Shown here: positions 10,870 through 20,994 of the stretch, piece after piece
Layout of the letters: each line of letters begins with the position of its first letter
Position numbering within the stretch: the first letter of the stretch is position 1
Source of the DNA: Orobanche coerulescens
Lineage: Eukaryota; Streptophyta; Magnoliopsida; Lamiales; Orobanchaceae
Assembly (NCBI GenBank): GCA_033398695.1
Contig: CM065802.1
Location: 138,866,096-138,930,095 of the forward strand
Direction of reading: 5' to 3'
Length of the DNA: 64,000 nucleotides
Position numbers and translations under genes: made by a program
Notes under the pieces: model-generated
What the model was told of the DNA's origin: nothing
What the model saw: the letters and a program-made list of their open reading frames with translations, nothing else
The model's database searches: none

Positions 10870-12204
10870 TATTGCGAAATTCGGTGAACGCAAGTGTACG
10901 TTGTCGTAAACAAGTAATAAAGAGATGAGTAAGATATCGTTCCCACGAGGACTGACTTACTAACTACCGATTTATGAGTATTCTAATTTTATCTGAACTA
11001 TCAAATTTTGAGATGCAAGTGATAATAATAGAAAATTAATAGAAGAATAAATAATAAAAACGATTGTTTTAAGAAAGAAAATCAAATAAGGAATAAATCT
11101 AGGATTGTGAATCCACCTCAGTTTATCCGAATTACTCTCGGTTATATGAATTTAATGATTTCCCAATTTATTGAAGGCGAAGGTTGCTAAAATACTCTAC
11201 CGCCTCTCCCGAGGTCAATAGATTTTTCTAAGGCGAATAACACACTCTATTCCTAGGTGAATTGATTCGACAATAGGCAAAAAGCACGAAATCTTCAGAA
11301 AGGCCACATAGTTCCTATGAGTATATTCCTATCTCATAAGATAAAACGGTTCTCACCAACTTTCCCTACCAACTCTCCTCTCCCGATTCGAGTTGCGTAA
11401 TCAAAACAATTCAATTATAGGCCACACAATTGAAAGCATTAAGAACAATTGGGGAAAACTCAATAGAAAAGGGAATTGAATTGATAATCAAAAGTTAATT
11501 CATCAAAAGCTTGGTTTCATCAAAATCCTAGAACAGGGTTTTAGCCTAACATGCTAGAAAATAAAAATACAAAAATAATCAAAGAAAGCATAAAGATCAA
11601 ACGCAGTCGAAGAACTTGGATTCCCCCGTTCTCTATCTTCTGCTCTCTGCTCCTTGGTGTTTCTGCTTCTTCTCGATTCCTTGATTCTCTTGGTGATCCC
11701 CTTCTCTTGATTCGATCCTTCTCTTTTCTAGACCTTGAATCCCTATTTATAACTATCATTAGCGTCCAAAACGCGTCTGGGGATTCGGTCGAAAACAGCT
11801 CCAAAAAGGGCAAAGAAGCGCGGAGGATTCAGCAAAAACTGCCCCGTGGGCCGCGGCTCACTTAATCTGTGCCGCGGCCCCTAACCTTTATCGAGTTGCC
11901 TGGGCACCTAATTTTCTTCCTGGGCCGCGGCTCATCATTCTTGTGCCGCGGCTCATCATTCTTGTGCCGCGGCTCATAGTACAGCGTGCTGGGTGCTTGT
12001 TAGTCACCTTCGTGTGCCGCGGCCCGCTTTCCTTGTGCCGCGGCTCATGACGCCGTTTTAGCCTGTTTTTCGCCGTTTGAGCTTCCGGACTCCAATTTCC
12101 TACAAAATATATAAAGATAGTGCATTAAAAGCTCATTTATGCAGGTTTAGACTTAAAATGGATATGAAATAATGATAAATAAGCGTATAAAAATACGCCT
12201 AACA
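10870..12204 (-). mobile_element. Athila-type 3' LTR
   Basis: 1335 bp, ending GCCTAACA at 12204 and starting TATTGCGAAATT at 10870 (the other LTR has TGTTGCGAAATT, so the terminal TG is mutated here). It carries a TATA box (11741-11755, minus strand TATAAATAGGG) and seven GTGCCGCGGC-type motifs at 11845-12048. A 90-codon frame on the minus strand spans the TATA box and is not credible as a gene. Confidence 0.9.
11741..12048 (-). promoter_or_regulatory. Athila-type LTR promoter: TATA box plus GTGCCGCGGC array
   Basis: On the minus strand the array GTGCCGCGGCTCA / GGGCCGCGGC (11845-12048) comes first and ATAGTTATAAATAGGG (11741-11755) about 85 bases later. The other LTR has it at 18376-18662. 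Spacer phrases GTACAG...CTGGG recur between motif groups, so the array has a higher-order unit. Confidence 0.6.
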
Positions 12205-12222
12205 AATACCCCCAAACTTGAG
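12205..12222 (-). other. Polypurine tract of the Athila-type element
   Basis: The minus-strand sequence CTCAAGTTTGGGGGTATT directly precedes the 3' LTR start (TGTTAGGCG), the usual place for plus-strand priming. A second similar tract is at 13371-13390. Confidence 0.8.
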
Positions 12223-13370
12223 CCTTTGCTTGTCCTCAAGCAAAAATTAATTTTAAACAAAAAGTATCGTGAATAATCGTGCAAATCCATAGTGCTCAAC
12301 TTAATCAATACTACCCTGAAAATCTCAAAGAATAATACACTATCGTAATAGTGAGTCACATCCCGGACACTGATTCCACAAAGTAACCATTATTTGTGCT
12401 AATCAATCGTTCATGAAGAAAACCAAGCTCAAAGATTAACAAGCGTGAATTTAACCGACCATCAATACGAAGGGTTAGAGTAAACAAGCCAACTCGCCCA
12501 GTCCCACAGTCTAGTGGCAAAATTTAAGAGTTTAATCGTTAAAATTACTCATCGGACAGCATTCCCTTATGTATGATCATAATAAAGATTCGAGTTAACC
12601 ACTAGGTTCAGATTTCGGGATGTTTCATTGGGATAATCCTAGGGTGGAATTCCATTCTCATGTATTGGGGAACCGTTTGACGTAAAAGACACTCATGGGG
12701 CACATGGATGCTTCTAGTTACTAAGTCCCCCTCTACAGCGGAGAAAAAAAACTCGAATAGCAATTTCCGCATGTCAAGGTTGCTGTTTTACGCGAGAGTA
12801 GACAACGGGTTATGTGAATACCCCCGGTTACTAGGCTTCCCATCATCGGTAATGCGATATTTCTAAACCATTAGTCTATTCAGGGTTGTCGTTTTATGCG
12901 AGAGTAAACAACGGGTCACGTGAATACCCCCGGTTACTAGACTTCCCATCATAGAACAAGTATAAATTCTTGACTTTTTTGGGAAAAACTGTCCGACTCT
13001 AAACTCACTTTAAGTGCCCACAAGACTCATGTTACTGGACGACTAGCTGCGCGAAAAGTGTAACTAAACGTATAGACGGCTATTTGAAAACGCGTATGTC
13101 TCCTTTCTTATCTGATAAGATTTCTACAAAAAACAAAAAAATTTCGGACCTAAATGAATACTCAACAGAAACAAATATCGCTGACTGCAACTCGACCAAA
13201 AGTCAACCGTTTCTTCAAAGATAAATCAGTATCGTAACATCAGTTTTACACAAAGAAGCACGAAAAAAATTCACAAATGCAAATAAAAACAAGACAAGCA
13301 AGGCTAGCGTCAAAAATAACGAAAGATAACGAAAAATGCAAACGAATAAGTAAAAAGCAACTGAAAGTAA
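12223..13370 (-). other. Non-coding 3' region of the Athila-type element
   Basis: About 1.15 kb between the internal tract and the polypurine tract. Athila elements usually have an env-like ORF or its remains here, but I see no credible frame. Around 12770-12960 the phrase ACGCGAGAGTA..ACAACGGGT..GTGAATACCCCCGGTTACTAG recurs as an imperfect tandem duplication of about 120 bp. Confidence 0.5.
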
Positions 13371-13390
13371 ATCCCCCCCCAAACTTAGGA
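13371..13390 (-). other. Second polypurine-like tract
   Basis: The minus strand reads TCCTAAGTTTGGGGGGGGAT, closely resembling the true polypurine tract at 12205-12222 but about 1.2 kb upstream of it. It could serve as an additional plus-strand priming site or be a relic. It follows the stop of the small ORF by about 75 bases. Confidence 0.5.
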
Positions 13391-13464
13391 CGTACATTAA
13401 CCTCAATGGACATAGATAATAATAGAAAATAAGAGAAAAGGTCAAGTACTCCCCTAATGTCCGC

Positions 13465-13650
13465 TCATGAACTGGTGCTGGCCTCGTCCGGCGAAGAGGG
13501 TGGTGTGGCTGGCCTAACTGGTGGAATGAATTGCCCGTCCGGGTGCAGTACATGGCTCGTCCACGCAGCAAGGTAATCCTGGTGGTAAGCGTCCCTCGCC
13601 GCCAAGCGCCTCTCCTCACGTCGATTGGCCCGACGGGCCTGCATTCTCAT
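13465..13650 (-). CDS. Small basic ORF (61 codons) behind an internal promoter and intron
   Basis: The protein starts MRMQARRANRREERR: a strongly basic N-terminus, a middle with DAYHQDYLAAW, and a Pro/Ser-rich, acidic C-terminus (PPSSPDEASTSS). I do not recognise a family. The ATG at 13650 lies three bases after a good acceptor (TTTTTGTAG|TCG, intron end 13654), and a matching donor (CAG|GTAATT) is at 14068. The upstream exon from the TATA box (14174-14183) contains no ATG, so this is the first start codon of the predicted spliced transcript. The frame is free of stops, unlike the gag-pro frames of the same element. It could encode a nucleic-acid-binding accessory protein; that is a guess from composition only. 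Confidence 0.5.
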   Translation of the reverse strand: MRMQARRANRREERRLAARDAYHQDYLAAWTSHVLHPDGQFIPPVRPATPPSSPDEASTSS

Positions 13651-13653
13651 CGA

Positions 13654-14068
13654 CTACAAAAATATAATCAATTAAAAGTAATCAAAAGTGTAAGGGTTGG
13701 GATACAATGTAATCCGATAAAATAATTCATTGCATATAGATTGAAAACGCTTGGATTAAAAAATTTTCATTGACGCAATTCATCAAACACTTGGTATGCA
13801 TAAGTTTAGATGAAGAACAAGAATTTTAATAGTTAAATTCAATCCCCAAAAACAACAACATGAGTATATAGCCATGACAAACGACAAATAACATCACCAA
13901 TTCATTTATTATCAACAATTACCATCAATAATTCAATCAAAAATTTCATATCCTAACTCAAATTTTGATAGAACTTTGAAAAACTAACAACATATTCAAG
14001 ATTGGATGAAAAACATTACCTTACTTTTCAAATCATGTATCAATTAGGATTAAGAGATTGAGAATTAC
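13654..14068 (-). other. Predicted 415-nt intron in the Athila-type internal gene
   Basis: On the minus strand the donor CAG|GTAATT (first intron base 14068) and acceptor TATTTTTGTAG (last intron base 13654) flank an A/T-rich stretch (visibly richer in A and T than the exons). Splicing would join a non-coding first exon to the small ORF. Predicted only from signals. Confidence 0.45.
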
Positions 14069-14173
14069 CTGACTTGGATTGAAGTATGCAAGAAGAAGAA
14101 GAGTTGAGAAGATGTTCGGCCGATTGCTGTGTGCAGAGATGAAGGGAATTTACCTGGTGTGTCGGCCGATCGG

Positions 14174-14547
14174 GTTATAAAGAAGACCTAGGTTGTTCAT
14201 CTTACGACCAGGGGCCGCGGCACAACTTAAGTGAGCCGCGGCCCAGAGTACAGCCTCCTGGGCATTGTTTGTTCTTTCGCCTTGTGCCGCGGCTCAGCTT
14301 ACGGGTGCCGCGGCTCATCATGTTACTGTGCCGCGGCTCATTTGGTTCGTGCCGCGGCACGTAGTACAGATACCTGGGCATTTCTTGGACATTTGGCGTG
14401 CCGCGGCTCAGCGAATATGTGCCGCGGCTCAGGGACCTGGTGTGCCGCGGCTCAGTAAGGTCGTGCCGCGGCACAGAGTACAGTTTGTTTGGCCTTTTTC
14501 CTTCAACTGGTGTGTGCCGCGGCTCACTATCTTTGTGCCGTGGCCCA
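14174..14547 (-). promoter_or_regulatory. Internal promoter: TATA box plus GTGCCGCGGC array, not in an LTR
   Basis: About twelve copies of GTGCCGCGGC(TCA/ACA) lie at 14212-14547 and a TATA-like CTTTATAACC at 14174-14183 follows on the minus strand. This is the same motif as in the LTRs of this element, but longer and in the middle of the interior, upstream of the small spliced ORF. It is probably a separate promoter for that gene. Confidence 0.55.
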
Positions 14548-14758
14548 ATGCTGAATTTTCCCATGGGGTGATTTCTGCACAGAATTTTCAAAGGAACACA
14601 TCAAGAACAAGAGGCATAAGCAAATCAAAGCAAAAAAGACGAAAAATAAAGACTCTAAAATGCAAGAAAATACTGAAAAAAATAAAATCTACAACTAATA
14701 CTCGGGTTGCCTCCCGAGAAGCGCTACGTTTATAGTCATCAGCCGGACTTTTTGAAAA

Positions 14759-15287
14759 TCAATTCGCATTTCGCAAAGACCATTTGGACTCCGCACATTC
14801 CATCGAACCGTTATTACGTGATTTAAATTGTTGACCATTAAATTTCAACCGTTCGACTTTTGGTTTGGATATCCAACGTTCTTTGCGAGACGGATTTAAC
14901 AATAGTAGACTCCCAAAACACCCATTTTTCAGTTGACTTGGTACTCGTTTGACATCCGGCTTAATTTTCAACTCCACGGGCGAATTTATGACAGCATGAG
15001 ATTTTATCGATGGTGGATGAACGGATGTTGAAGATGACATATTTAACTGCTTGAGATACATGATTCGCTCTTCATTTTTATTAGACATCGGAGCAGCTGA
15101 AACGGATTGTAAACACTTCGACCGACAACTCTCCCGGTGTGCGTCTTTCGCAAAGATATCTACACTTTCAATTTGTGAACCCTTCTCGACACTACTTGGA
15201 CACGGAAAGGATTGAAACACTTGGAAAGTGACTTGCTCATCTTGAACCCACAGAGTGAGTTTCCCTTTTTTCCACGTCAATGAGAGT
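14759..15287 (-). pseudogene. Athila protease C-terminal and linker part, frameshifted
   Basis: This continues the protein of 15288-16352 after an in-frame TGA (15288-15290) and a one-base expansion of an A run (near 15270) that moves the frame. The frame beginning with WKKGKLTLWVQDEQVTF matches the segment that follows the protease in Athila polyproteins; the rest (to SKWSLRNAN) is a poorly conserved linker. RT should follow but is missing: the next bases downstream belong to the region after integrase. Confidence 0.6.
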
Positions 15288-16376
15288 TCAGCCGGTAGCT
15301 AAGAGTGGTCTTCCCAAAATAATTGGGATGTCTTGGTCCTCCTCCATATCGAGCACAATGAAATCAGCCGGAAAGATGGATTTATCTACCTTGACTAAAA
15401 CATCTTCTATTACTCCCCTCGGGTACTTGATAGATCGGTCAGCTAATTGCAGCGAGATTGTCATCGGCTTGGCCTCCCCAATGCCTAGATTCTTAAATAT
15501 GGAAAGGGGCATAAGATAAATGCTGGCCCCGAGATCACACAACGCTCTATCAAAAGACAGATTTCTTATAGTGCACGGTATATTAAAACTTCCTGGATAC
15601 TTCAATTTTGGCGGGAGCTTTTTCTGCAAGATGGCGCTGCATTCTTCCATCAATGCCACTGTTTCGTATTCCTCGATCTTCCTTTTGTTAGATAAGATCT
15701 CTTTTATGAACTTCACATAGCTCGGCATTTGTTCCAAGGCATCAGCAAATGGGATTTTGATATGTAGTTTCTTGAAGACGTCAAGAAACTTGGAGAATTG
15801 TTTGTCAAGTTTTTGCTTTTGCAAACGCTGCGGAAATGGGACGGGTGGTACATATGCCTTCGGATTGTCAGGAAACAGTTTCGAGGGTCTAGAATTCTGT
15901 GATTCCTCAGTCGCCAAAATTTTCTTTTCCTCATCATCACCTCCCTTTTTGCTCTGCCCAGGCTGCTCGCACACTTCCTTCACGCTTCTCAAACTAATGG
16001 CATTTATACTCTCTCGGGGGTTCGTCTCGGTTGTACTTGGAAAGGTACCCTCAGGGCGGGCTATTAACACATTTGCTATTTGACCCAATTGTACTTCCAA
16101 GTTGCGAATAGAAGCGGAATGGTTTTGCAAGGTTGCTTCCGTACGGGTCATGAACTGACTCGTATTTGCTGCCAATTTCGCCATTGCTTCCTCTAGAGAG
16201 ATCTTTGGAACGGGAGGAGGTTGCTGTTGGTGTTGAGGAAACTGAGGTTGTGTTAAGTTTTGTCCGTTCTTCCACGAAAAGTTAGGGTGATTTCGCCACC
16301 CCGGATTATATGTGTTGGAATACGAATTATTTTGCCGATTCCCGTTCCCCACGAACTGAGCTTGTTCTATCAGAGG
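15288..16376 (-). pseudogene. Athila gag C-terminus and aspartic protease
   Basis: The frame is continuous with gag (16377-17336) apart from one TAA stop. The N-terminal part is Asn/Gln/Pro-rich (QFPQHQQQPPPVPK), followed by a coiled-coil-like stretch (LAANTSQFMTRTEATLQNH) and a charged linker. The aspartic protease is at the C-terminus: ALCDLGASIYLMPLSI holds the catalytic D-x-G-A motif as DLGA, typical of Athila. It ends RPLLATG followed by a TGA stop. Protease would release gag and pol products from the polyprotein. Confidence 0.8.
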
Positions 16377-17336
16377 TTACTCGAAAGGATTTCCAACTTG
16401 GCACTCTACGCTAGGATGAGATCCGTTGCACCAATTACATGATTCAGTGGCAACGGGGGAAAGAGCATGTGAAAAGGCTTGAAGTTGCTGAGTCAGTGCT
16501 GCGACTTGTGCTGATAGTGCAGATATTGGATCATTGTTGGAGATTTCCATCACTCGTTTCGGGTTCACTCGTTCGGAAGGCCACTGATAAGCATTTGCAG
16601 CCATAGCTTCCAATAAAGAGTGGGCTTCGTCCATCGTTTTTCCCATTAAGGCGCCCCCAGCGGCTGCATCAACAAGAGTGCGTGTAGAAGCACTCAATCC
16701 ATTATAAAAGGTTTGGATTTGTAGCCAATCCGGTAAGCCATGGTGTGGGCATCTCCGTAATAAATCCTTGTATCGATCCCAAGCTTCGTGAAGCGACTCC
16801 ATATCAAATTGCCCTAAAGTAGTAATCTCATTCCTTAGCCTCGCTGTCTTCGATGGTGGAAAGAACTTAGCCAGAAAGGCTTGTGCTAATTCCGCCCAAG
16901 TCGTGATAGAGCCCAGTGGTAATGAATTCAACCAAAATTTGGCTTTGTTACTTAGAGAGAAAGGGAAAAGCCGCAGACGAATAGAATCATCGGTGACACC
17001 ATTATTCTTGAAGGTTTCACAAATCTCGAGAAATGAAGCGATATGTGCGTTGGGATCGTCGTTTGCCAGTCCACAAAACTGGCTGGCTTGCACCATCTGA
17101 ATAATAGCCGGCTTGATTTCGAAGTTGTTCGCTTGGATGGTTGGACGCCGAATTCCCAAAAAGTTCGCATTTATTTGTGGCATTGCATAATCACGGAGTG
17201 CTAATGCCGGTTGAGCTTGTTGAATGGGATTTTCTCCTCCATGATTTTCCGTGTTCTCAGCCATGGTGTCTTTAGCTGGTAGCTCGCGCTTTTCCTTCTT
17301 GTTTTTCCGAAGAGTGCGCTCGAGTTCGGTATCCAA
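16377..17336 (-). pseudogene. Athila-type gag
   Basis: 319 codons from ATG at 17336 to a TAA at 16377. Recognisable gag core: IQMVQASQFCGLANDDPNAH, FEICETFKNNGV, LFPFSLSNKAKFWLNSLP, TTWAELAQAFLAKFFP and TFYNGLS. It builds the virus-like particle. A lone zinc-knuckle-like CNWCNGSHPSVEC is near residues 302-314. The stop after NPFE separates it from the gag C-terminus and protease in the same frame, and looks like a CAA to TAA change. Confidence 0.85.
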
Positions 17337-17481
17337 AGGTAGTAGCCTTCGTTACCGAGTTTTCTCATGCACTAACCAGAAATTCCTGAAAGGAAAACAA
17401 ATAATAAGAATTACACAAAAATAAAAAAAATGTTCAAACTAAGACTAGAAATACTGAAATCGATATTAGTAAAATAATCAG
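17337..17481 (-). other. Leader of the Athila-type element
   Basis: Short A/T-rich untranslated stretch between the primer site and the gag ATG. Nothing else is seen in it. Confidence 0.5.
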
Positions 17482-17499
17482 TCCCTGGCAACAGAGCCA
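17482..17499 (-). other. Primer binding site, tRNA-Asp-like
   Basis: The minus-strand TGGCTCTGTTGCCAGGGA differs by a few transitions from TGGCGCCGTTGCCGGGGA, the tRNA-Asp-complementary site typical of Athila elements. It lies six bases inside the 5' LTR. Confidence 0.7.
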
Positions 17500-17505
17500 A
17501 AAACT

Positions 17506-18826
17506 TGTTGCGAAATTCGGTGAACGCAAGTGCACGTTGTCGTAAACAAGTAATAAAGAGATGAGTAAGATATCGTTCCCACGAGGACTGACTTACTAAC
17601 TACCGATTTATGAGTATTCTAATTTTATCTGAACTATCGAATTTTGAGATGCAAGTGATAATAATAGAAAATTAATAAAAGAATAAATAATAAAAATGAT
17701 TGTTTTAAGAAAGAAAATCAAATAAGTAATAAATCTAGGATTGTGAATCCACCTCGGTTTATCCGAATTACTCTCGATTATATGAATTTAATGATTTCCC
17801 AATTTATTGAAGGCGAAGGTTGCTAAAATACTCTACCGCCTCTCCCGAGGTCAATAGATTTTTTAAGGCGAATAGCACACTCTATTCCTAGGTGAATTGA
17901 TTCGACAATAGGCAAAAAGCACGAAATCTTCAGAAAGGCCACGTAGTTTCTATGAGTATATTCCTATCTCATAAGATAAAACGGTTCTCACAAATTTTCC
18001 CTACCAACTCTCCTCTCCCGATTCGAGTTGCGTAATCAAAACAATTTAATTATAGGCCACACAATTGAAAGCATTAAGAACAATTGGGGAAAACTCAATA
18101 GAAAAGGGAATTGAATTGATAATCAAAAGTTAATTCATCAAAACCTTGGTTTCATCAAAATCCTAGAACAGGGTTTTGGCCTGACATGCTAGAAAATAAA
18201 AATACATAAATAATCAAAGAAAGCATAAAGATCAAACGCAGTCGAAGAACTTGGATTCCCCCATTCTCTATCTTCTGCTCTCTGCTCCTTGGTGTTTCTG
18301 CTTCTTCTCGATTCCTTGATTCTCTTGGTGATCCCCTTCTCTTGATTCGATCCTCCTCTTTTCTAGACCTTGAATCCCTATTTATAACTATCATTAGCCT
18401 CCAAAACGCGTCTGGGGATTCGGTCGAAAACAGGTCCAAAAACAGCAAAGAAGCGCGGAGGATTCAGCCAAAACCGCCCCGTGGCCCGCGGCTCACTTAG
18501 TCTGTGCTGCGGCCCCTAACCTTCAGCGAGTTGCCTGGGCGCCTATTTTTCTTCCTGGGACGCGGCTCAGCATTCTTGTGCCGCGGCTCACAGTACAGCG
18601 TGCTCGGTGCTTGTTAGTCACCTTCGTGTGCCGCGGCCCGCTTTCCTTGTGCCGCGGCTCATGACCAGAAATCGCCGTTTTGGCAGATTTTTCGCCGTTC
18701 GAGCTTCCGGACTCTAATTTCCTACAAAACATATAAAGATAGTGCATTAAAAGCTCATTTATGCAAGTTTAGACTTAAAATGGATATGAAATAATGATAA
18801 ATAAGCGTATAAAAATACGCCTAACA
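17506..18826 (-). mobile_element. Athila-type 5' LTR
   Basis: 1321 bp, TGTTGCGAAATT at 17506 to GCCTAACA at 18826, highly similar to the 3' LTR. The array (18481-18662) is one motif group shorter than in the 3' LTR (11845-12048), which has an extra GTGCCGCGGCTCATCATTCTT copy. The TATA box is at 18376-18388. Confidence 0.9.
18376..18662 (-). promoter_or_regulatory. Athila-type 5' LTR promoter: TATA box plus GTGCCGCGGC array
   Basis: Same order as in the 3' LTR: array at 18481-18662, then TATAAATAGGG on the minus strand. Two motifs have lost the CCGCGG core (one reads GCTGCGGC, another GGACGCGGC). Confidence 0.6.
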
Positions 18827-18852
18827 GAAGCCACAGCACGAAGCCGTATCAC

Positions 18853-19216
18853 AATGAAACCATCCAATGGCCGTTGACCTACTGATCTGTAGGTGTTGGG
18901 GGAAACAACCGTGAAGGTTCAGGCCCCACCAAACTTACCCCATAATGAAACCATCCAATGGTCGTTGACCTATTGAGTTGTAGGTGTTGGGGGAAACAAC
19001 CGCGAAGGTTCAGGCCCCACCAAACTTACCCCATAATGAAACCATCCAGTGGCCGTTGACCTACTGAGTTGTAGGTGTTGGGCGAAACAACCGCGAAGGT
19101 GCAGGCCCCACCAAACTTACCCCATAATGAAACCATCCAATGGCCGTTGACCTACTGAGTTGTAGGTGTTGGGGGAAACAACCGTGAAGGTTCAGGCCCA
19201 CCAAACTTACCCCATA
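18853..19216. repeat. 91-bp tandem repeat, four copies
   Basis: Copies start with AATGAAACCATCCA at 18853, 18944, 19035 and 19126, exactly 91 bp apart, with only a few differences between copies. It is inside LTR-E, in the inferred intron. Confidence 0.9.
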
Positions 19217-19379
19217 ATGAGCACTAGCCGAGACTAGTCTCCAAACATAATTAATCACAAACGGCAACGATCCCAAGATTACCGAATTCACGAGGATGAT
19301 AGTGTGCTGCCTTGAGTCGGTCAACACGACAACAATGACTCACGGATGGGTACTGTCCTCGGCGGTCCCAATTCAATAC

Positions 19380-20130
19380 CTCGATTACCTTAGAATGGTC
19401 AATCGATAACAACGACACAACGGATGGGAACTATCCTCGATAGCCCCAATTTAATACCTCGATTGCCTTAGAATGGCAAACTGATAACAATGATGTAGCG
19501 TATGATTCAATACCTCGATTGCCTTAAAAAGGCCAATCGATAACAATGATACAACGAATGATTGAGCACCTCGATTGCCTTAGAACAGCTAATCAATGAC
19601 AATGATATAATAAATGATTGAGCACCTCGATTGCCTTAGAATGGCCAATCGATGACAATGATACAATGAATGATTGAGCACCTCGATTGCCTTAGAATGG
19701 CTAATCGATAACAATGATACAATGAATGATTGAGCACCTCGATTGCCTTAGAACGGCTAATCGATGACAATGATACAATGAATGATTGAGCACCTCGATT
19801 GCCTTAAAACGGCTAATCGATGAAAATGATACAATGAATGATTGAGCACGATAGCCTTAGAACGGCTAATCGATGACAATGAGACAATGAATGATTGAGC
19901 ACCTCGATTGCCTTAGAACGGCTAATCGATGACAATGAGACAATGAATGATTGAGCACCTCGATTGCCTTAGAACGGCTAATCGATGACAATGAGACAAT
20001 GAATGATTGAACTCCACGATTGCCTTAGAATGGCCAATCGATAACAATGATATAATGAATGATTGAACTCCTCGATTTCCTTAGAACGGCCAATTGATAA
20101 AAATGATACAATGAATGCCTCGGCACCTTT
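19380..20130. repeat. 56-bp tandem repeat, about 13 copies
   Basis: GAGCACCTCGATTGCC recurs every 56 bp (19564, 19620, 19676, 19732 and on), degenerate at both ends; one copy has a short deletion near 19850. The array continues in degraded form after chromovirus D at 28622-28800. Confidence 0.9.
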
Positions 20131-20313
20131 AATCGGCTACCGACGACGAAGATGAGAACTGTAATATCCGGATTTATTATTGTGTATTTGATCTGTATTC
20201 GAACCCTATATTATTCGGATTTATGATCTCGATAATTGAAGTATGATATTTCTCACATTGGTATCTTTATACATAAGTATATCATCATGCAAAATTCCTC
20301 ATGCAAACTCGTG

Positions 20314-20568
20314 ATAGCGCACGCTAAGAATGTAGCTTAACGCGCACTATCGGCTACTACTAGCGCACGCTACGAATGTTGGATTTGCGTGCGCTAGGCA
20401 GTCAATTATTGAGCTAGGCGGCTAGCACATGCGCCAGCCGGGACATGGGTCCGGATAAGATTCCCGCGAATGAACCTAGACAGATTTGGAGTCAACGCTT
20501 ATTAGCGTGCGCTATGAATGGTATGTAGCGTGCGCTAATCAGCTAGTGTGCAGAAACTTTATTTAAAG
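20314..20568 (+). promoter_or_regulatory. LTR-D 5' promoter: TAGCGTGCGCTA array and TATA box
   Basis: Seven or so copies of TAGCGCACGCTA / TAGCGTGCGCTA lie at 20314-20537, directly upstream of ACTTTATTTAAAGG (TATA 20558-20568). Confidence 0.65.
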
Positions 20569-20994
20569 GATACCACTCCATTTCTACCAGCCGGGACATC
20601 GTTTTTCGTGGAAGTATTGTTCTTGTCTTCGAATCGAGGCAAGTACTCTAATTAGAATTGTTTATATTATGACATCTATAATGTGATTGTATTGTGTATT
20701 ATGTGTTGTGATTAAATGTCCACCATGCGTTGATCCGACGGGAATCATCATGGGAATCTATAGCTGTGTGCGCTGGATCGTTGGACAGGTAGTTCCACCA
20801 TGCGTTGGTCCGACGGGATCATCATGGGAATCTATAGCTGTGTGCGCTGGATCGTTGGAATGCCATCAGTATGTTGAGACTGTTATGATGTGATATGTGT
20901 GTTTGTTATTTCTCGATTGGAGAAACTTGTTATGATATAATTGTTGATTATATCACTGTTGTATGATTATTGTACTTGTACTAGCATCGCTGTG

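Larger units (their letters stand above)
10870..18826 (-). mobile_element. Athila-type Ty3/gypsy element lacking RT, RNase H and integrase
   Basis: A complete insertion of 7957 bp: two similar LTRs (10870-12204, 17506-18826), a tRNA-Asp-like primer site, a polypurine tract, and perfect 5-bp duplications GAAGC on both sides, inside LTR-E. Genes run on the minus strand. Gag and protease are recognisable, but sequence jumps from just after protease (about 14759) to the motif that normally follows the integrase end in Athila elements (GGGAGGCAACCC, about 14700-14730), so RT to IN have been deleted. It cannot mobilise itself. The 3' half holds an unusual internal promoter and small spliced gene. 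Confidence 0.9.
18832..20159 (-). mobile_element. LTR-E, 3' LTR, second piece
   Basis: It resumes the 36-bp repeat that was cut at 10869, then carries the 91-bp and 56-bp arrays. Chromovirus D interrupts it at 20160; the duplicated target AGAAC is at 20155-20159 and 28617-28621. Confidence 0.85.

Noticed and set aside
10685..10909. Plus-strand frame of 74 codons with EATARSR repeats
   Set aside because: Translation of the 36-bp repeat running across the insertion boundary into the Athila-type LTR.
13215..13619. Minus-strand 134-codon frame with hydrophobic C-terminus (env-like membrane protein)
   Set aside because: Its start lies inside the 61-codon ORF in another frame, and the hydrophobic part comes from a T-rich stretch around the second polypurine-like tract. 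I could not see a signal peptide or env motifs.
18155..18448. Minus-strand frame of 97 codons (and its twin at 11541-11813)
   Set aside because: It spans the TATA box of the Athila-type LTR, so no transcript from that promoter would contain its start.
19380..20130. Centromeric satellite or CRISPR-like array
   Set aside because: The 56-bp units are directly adjacent with no spacers, and the array lies inside LTR-E together with other element-specific repeats.
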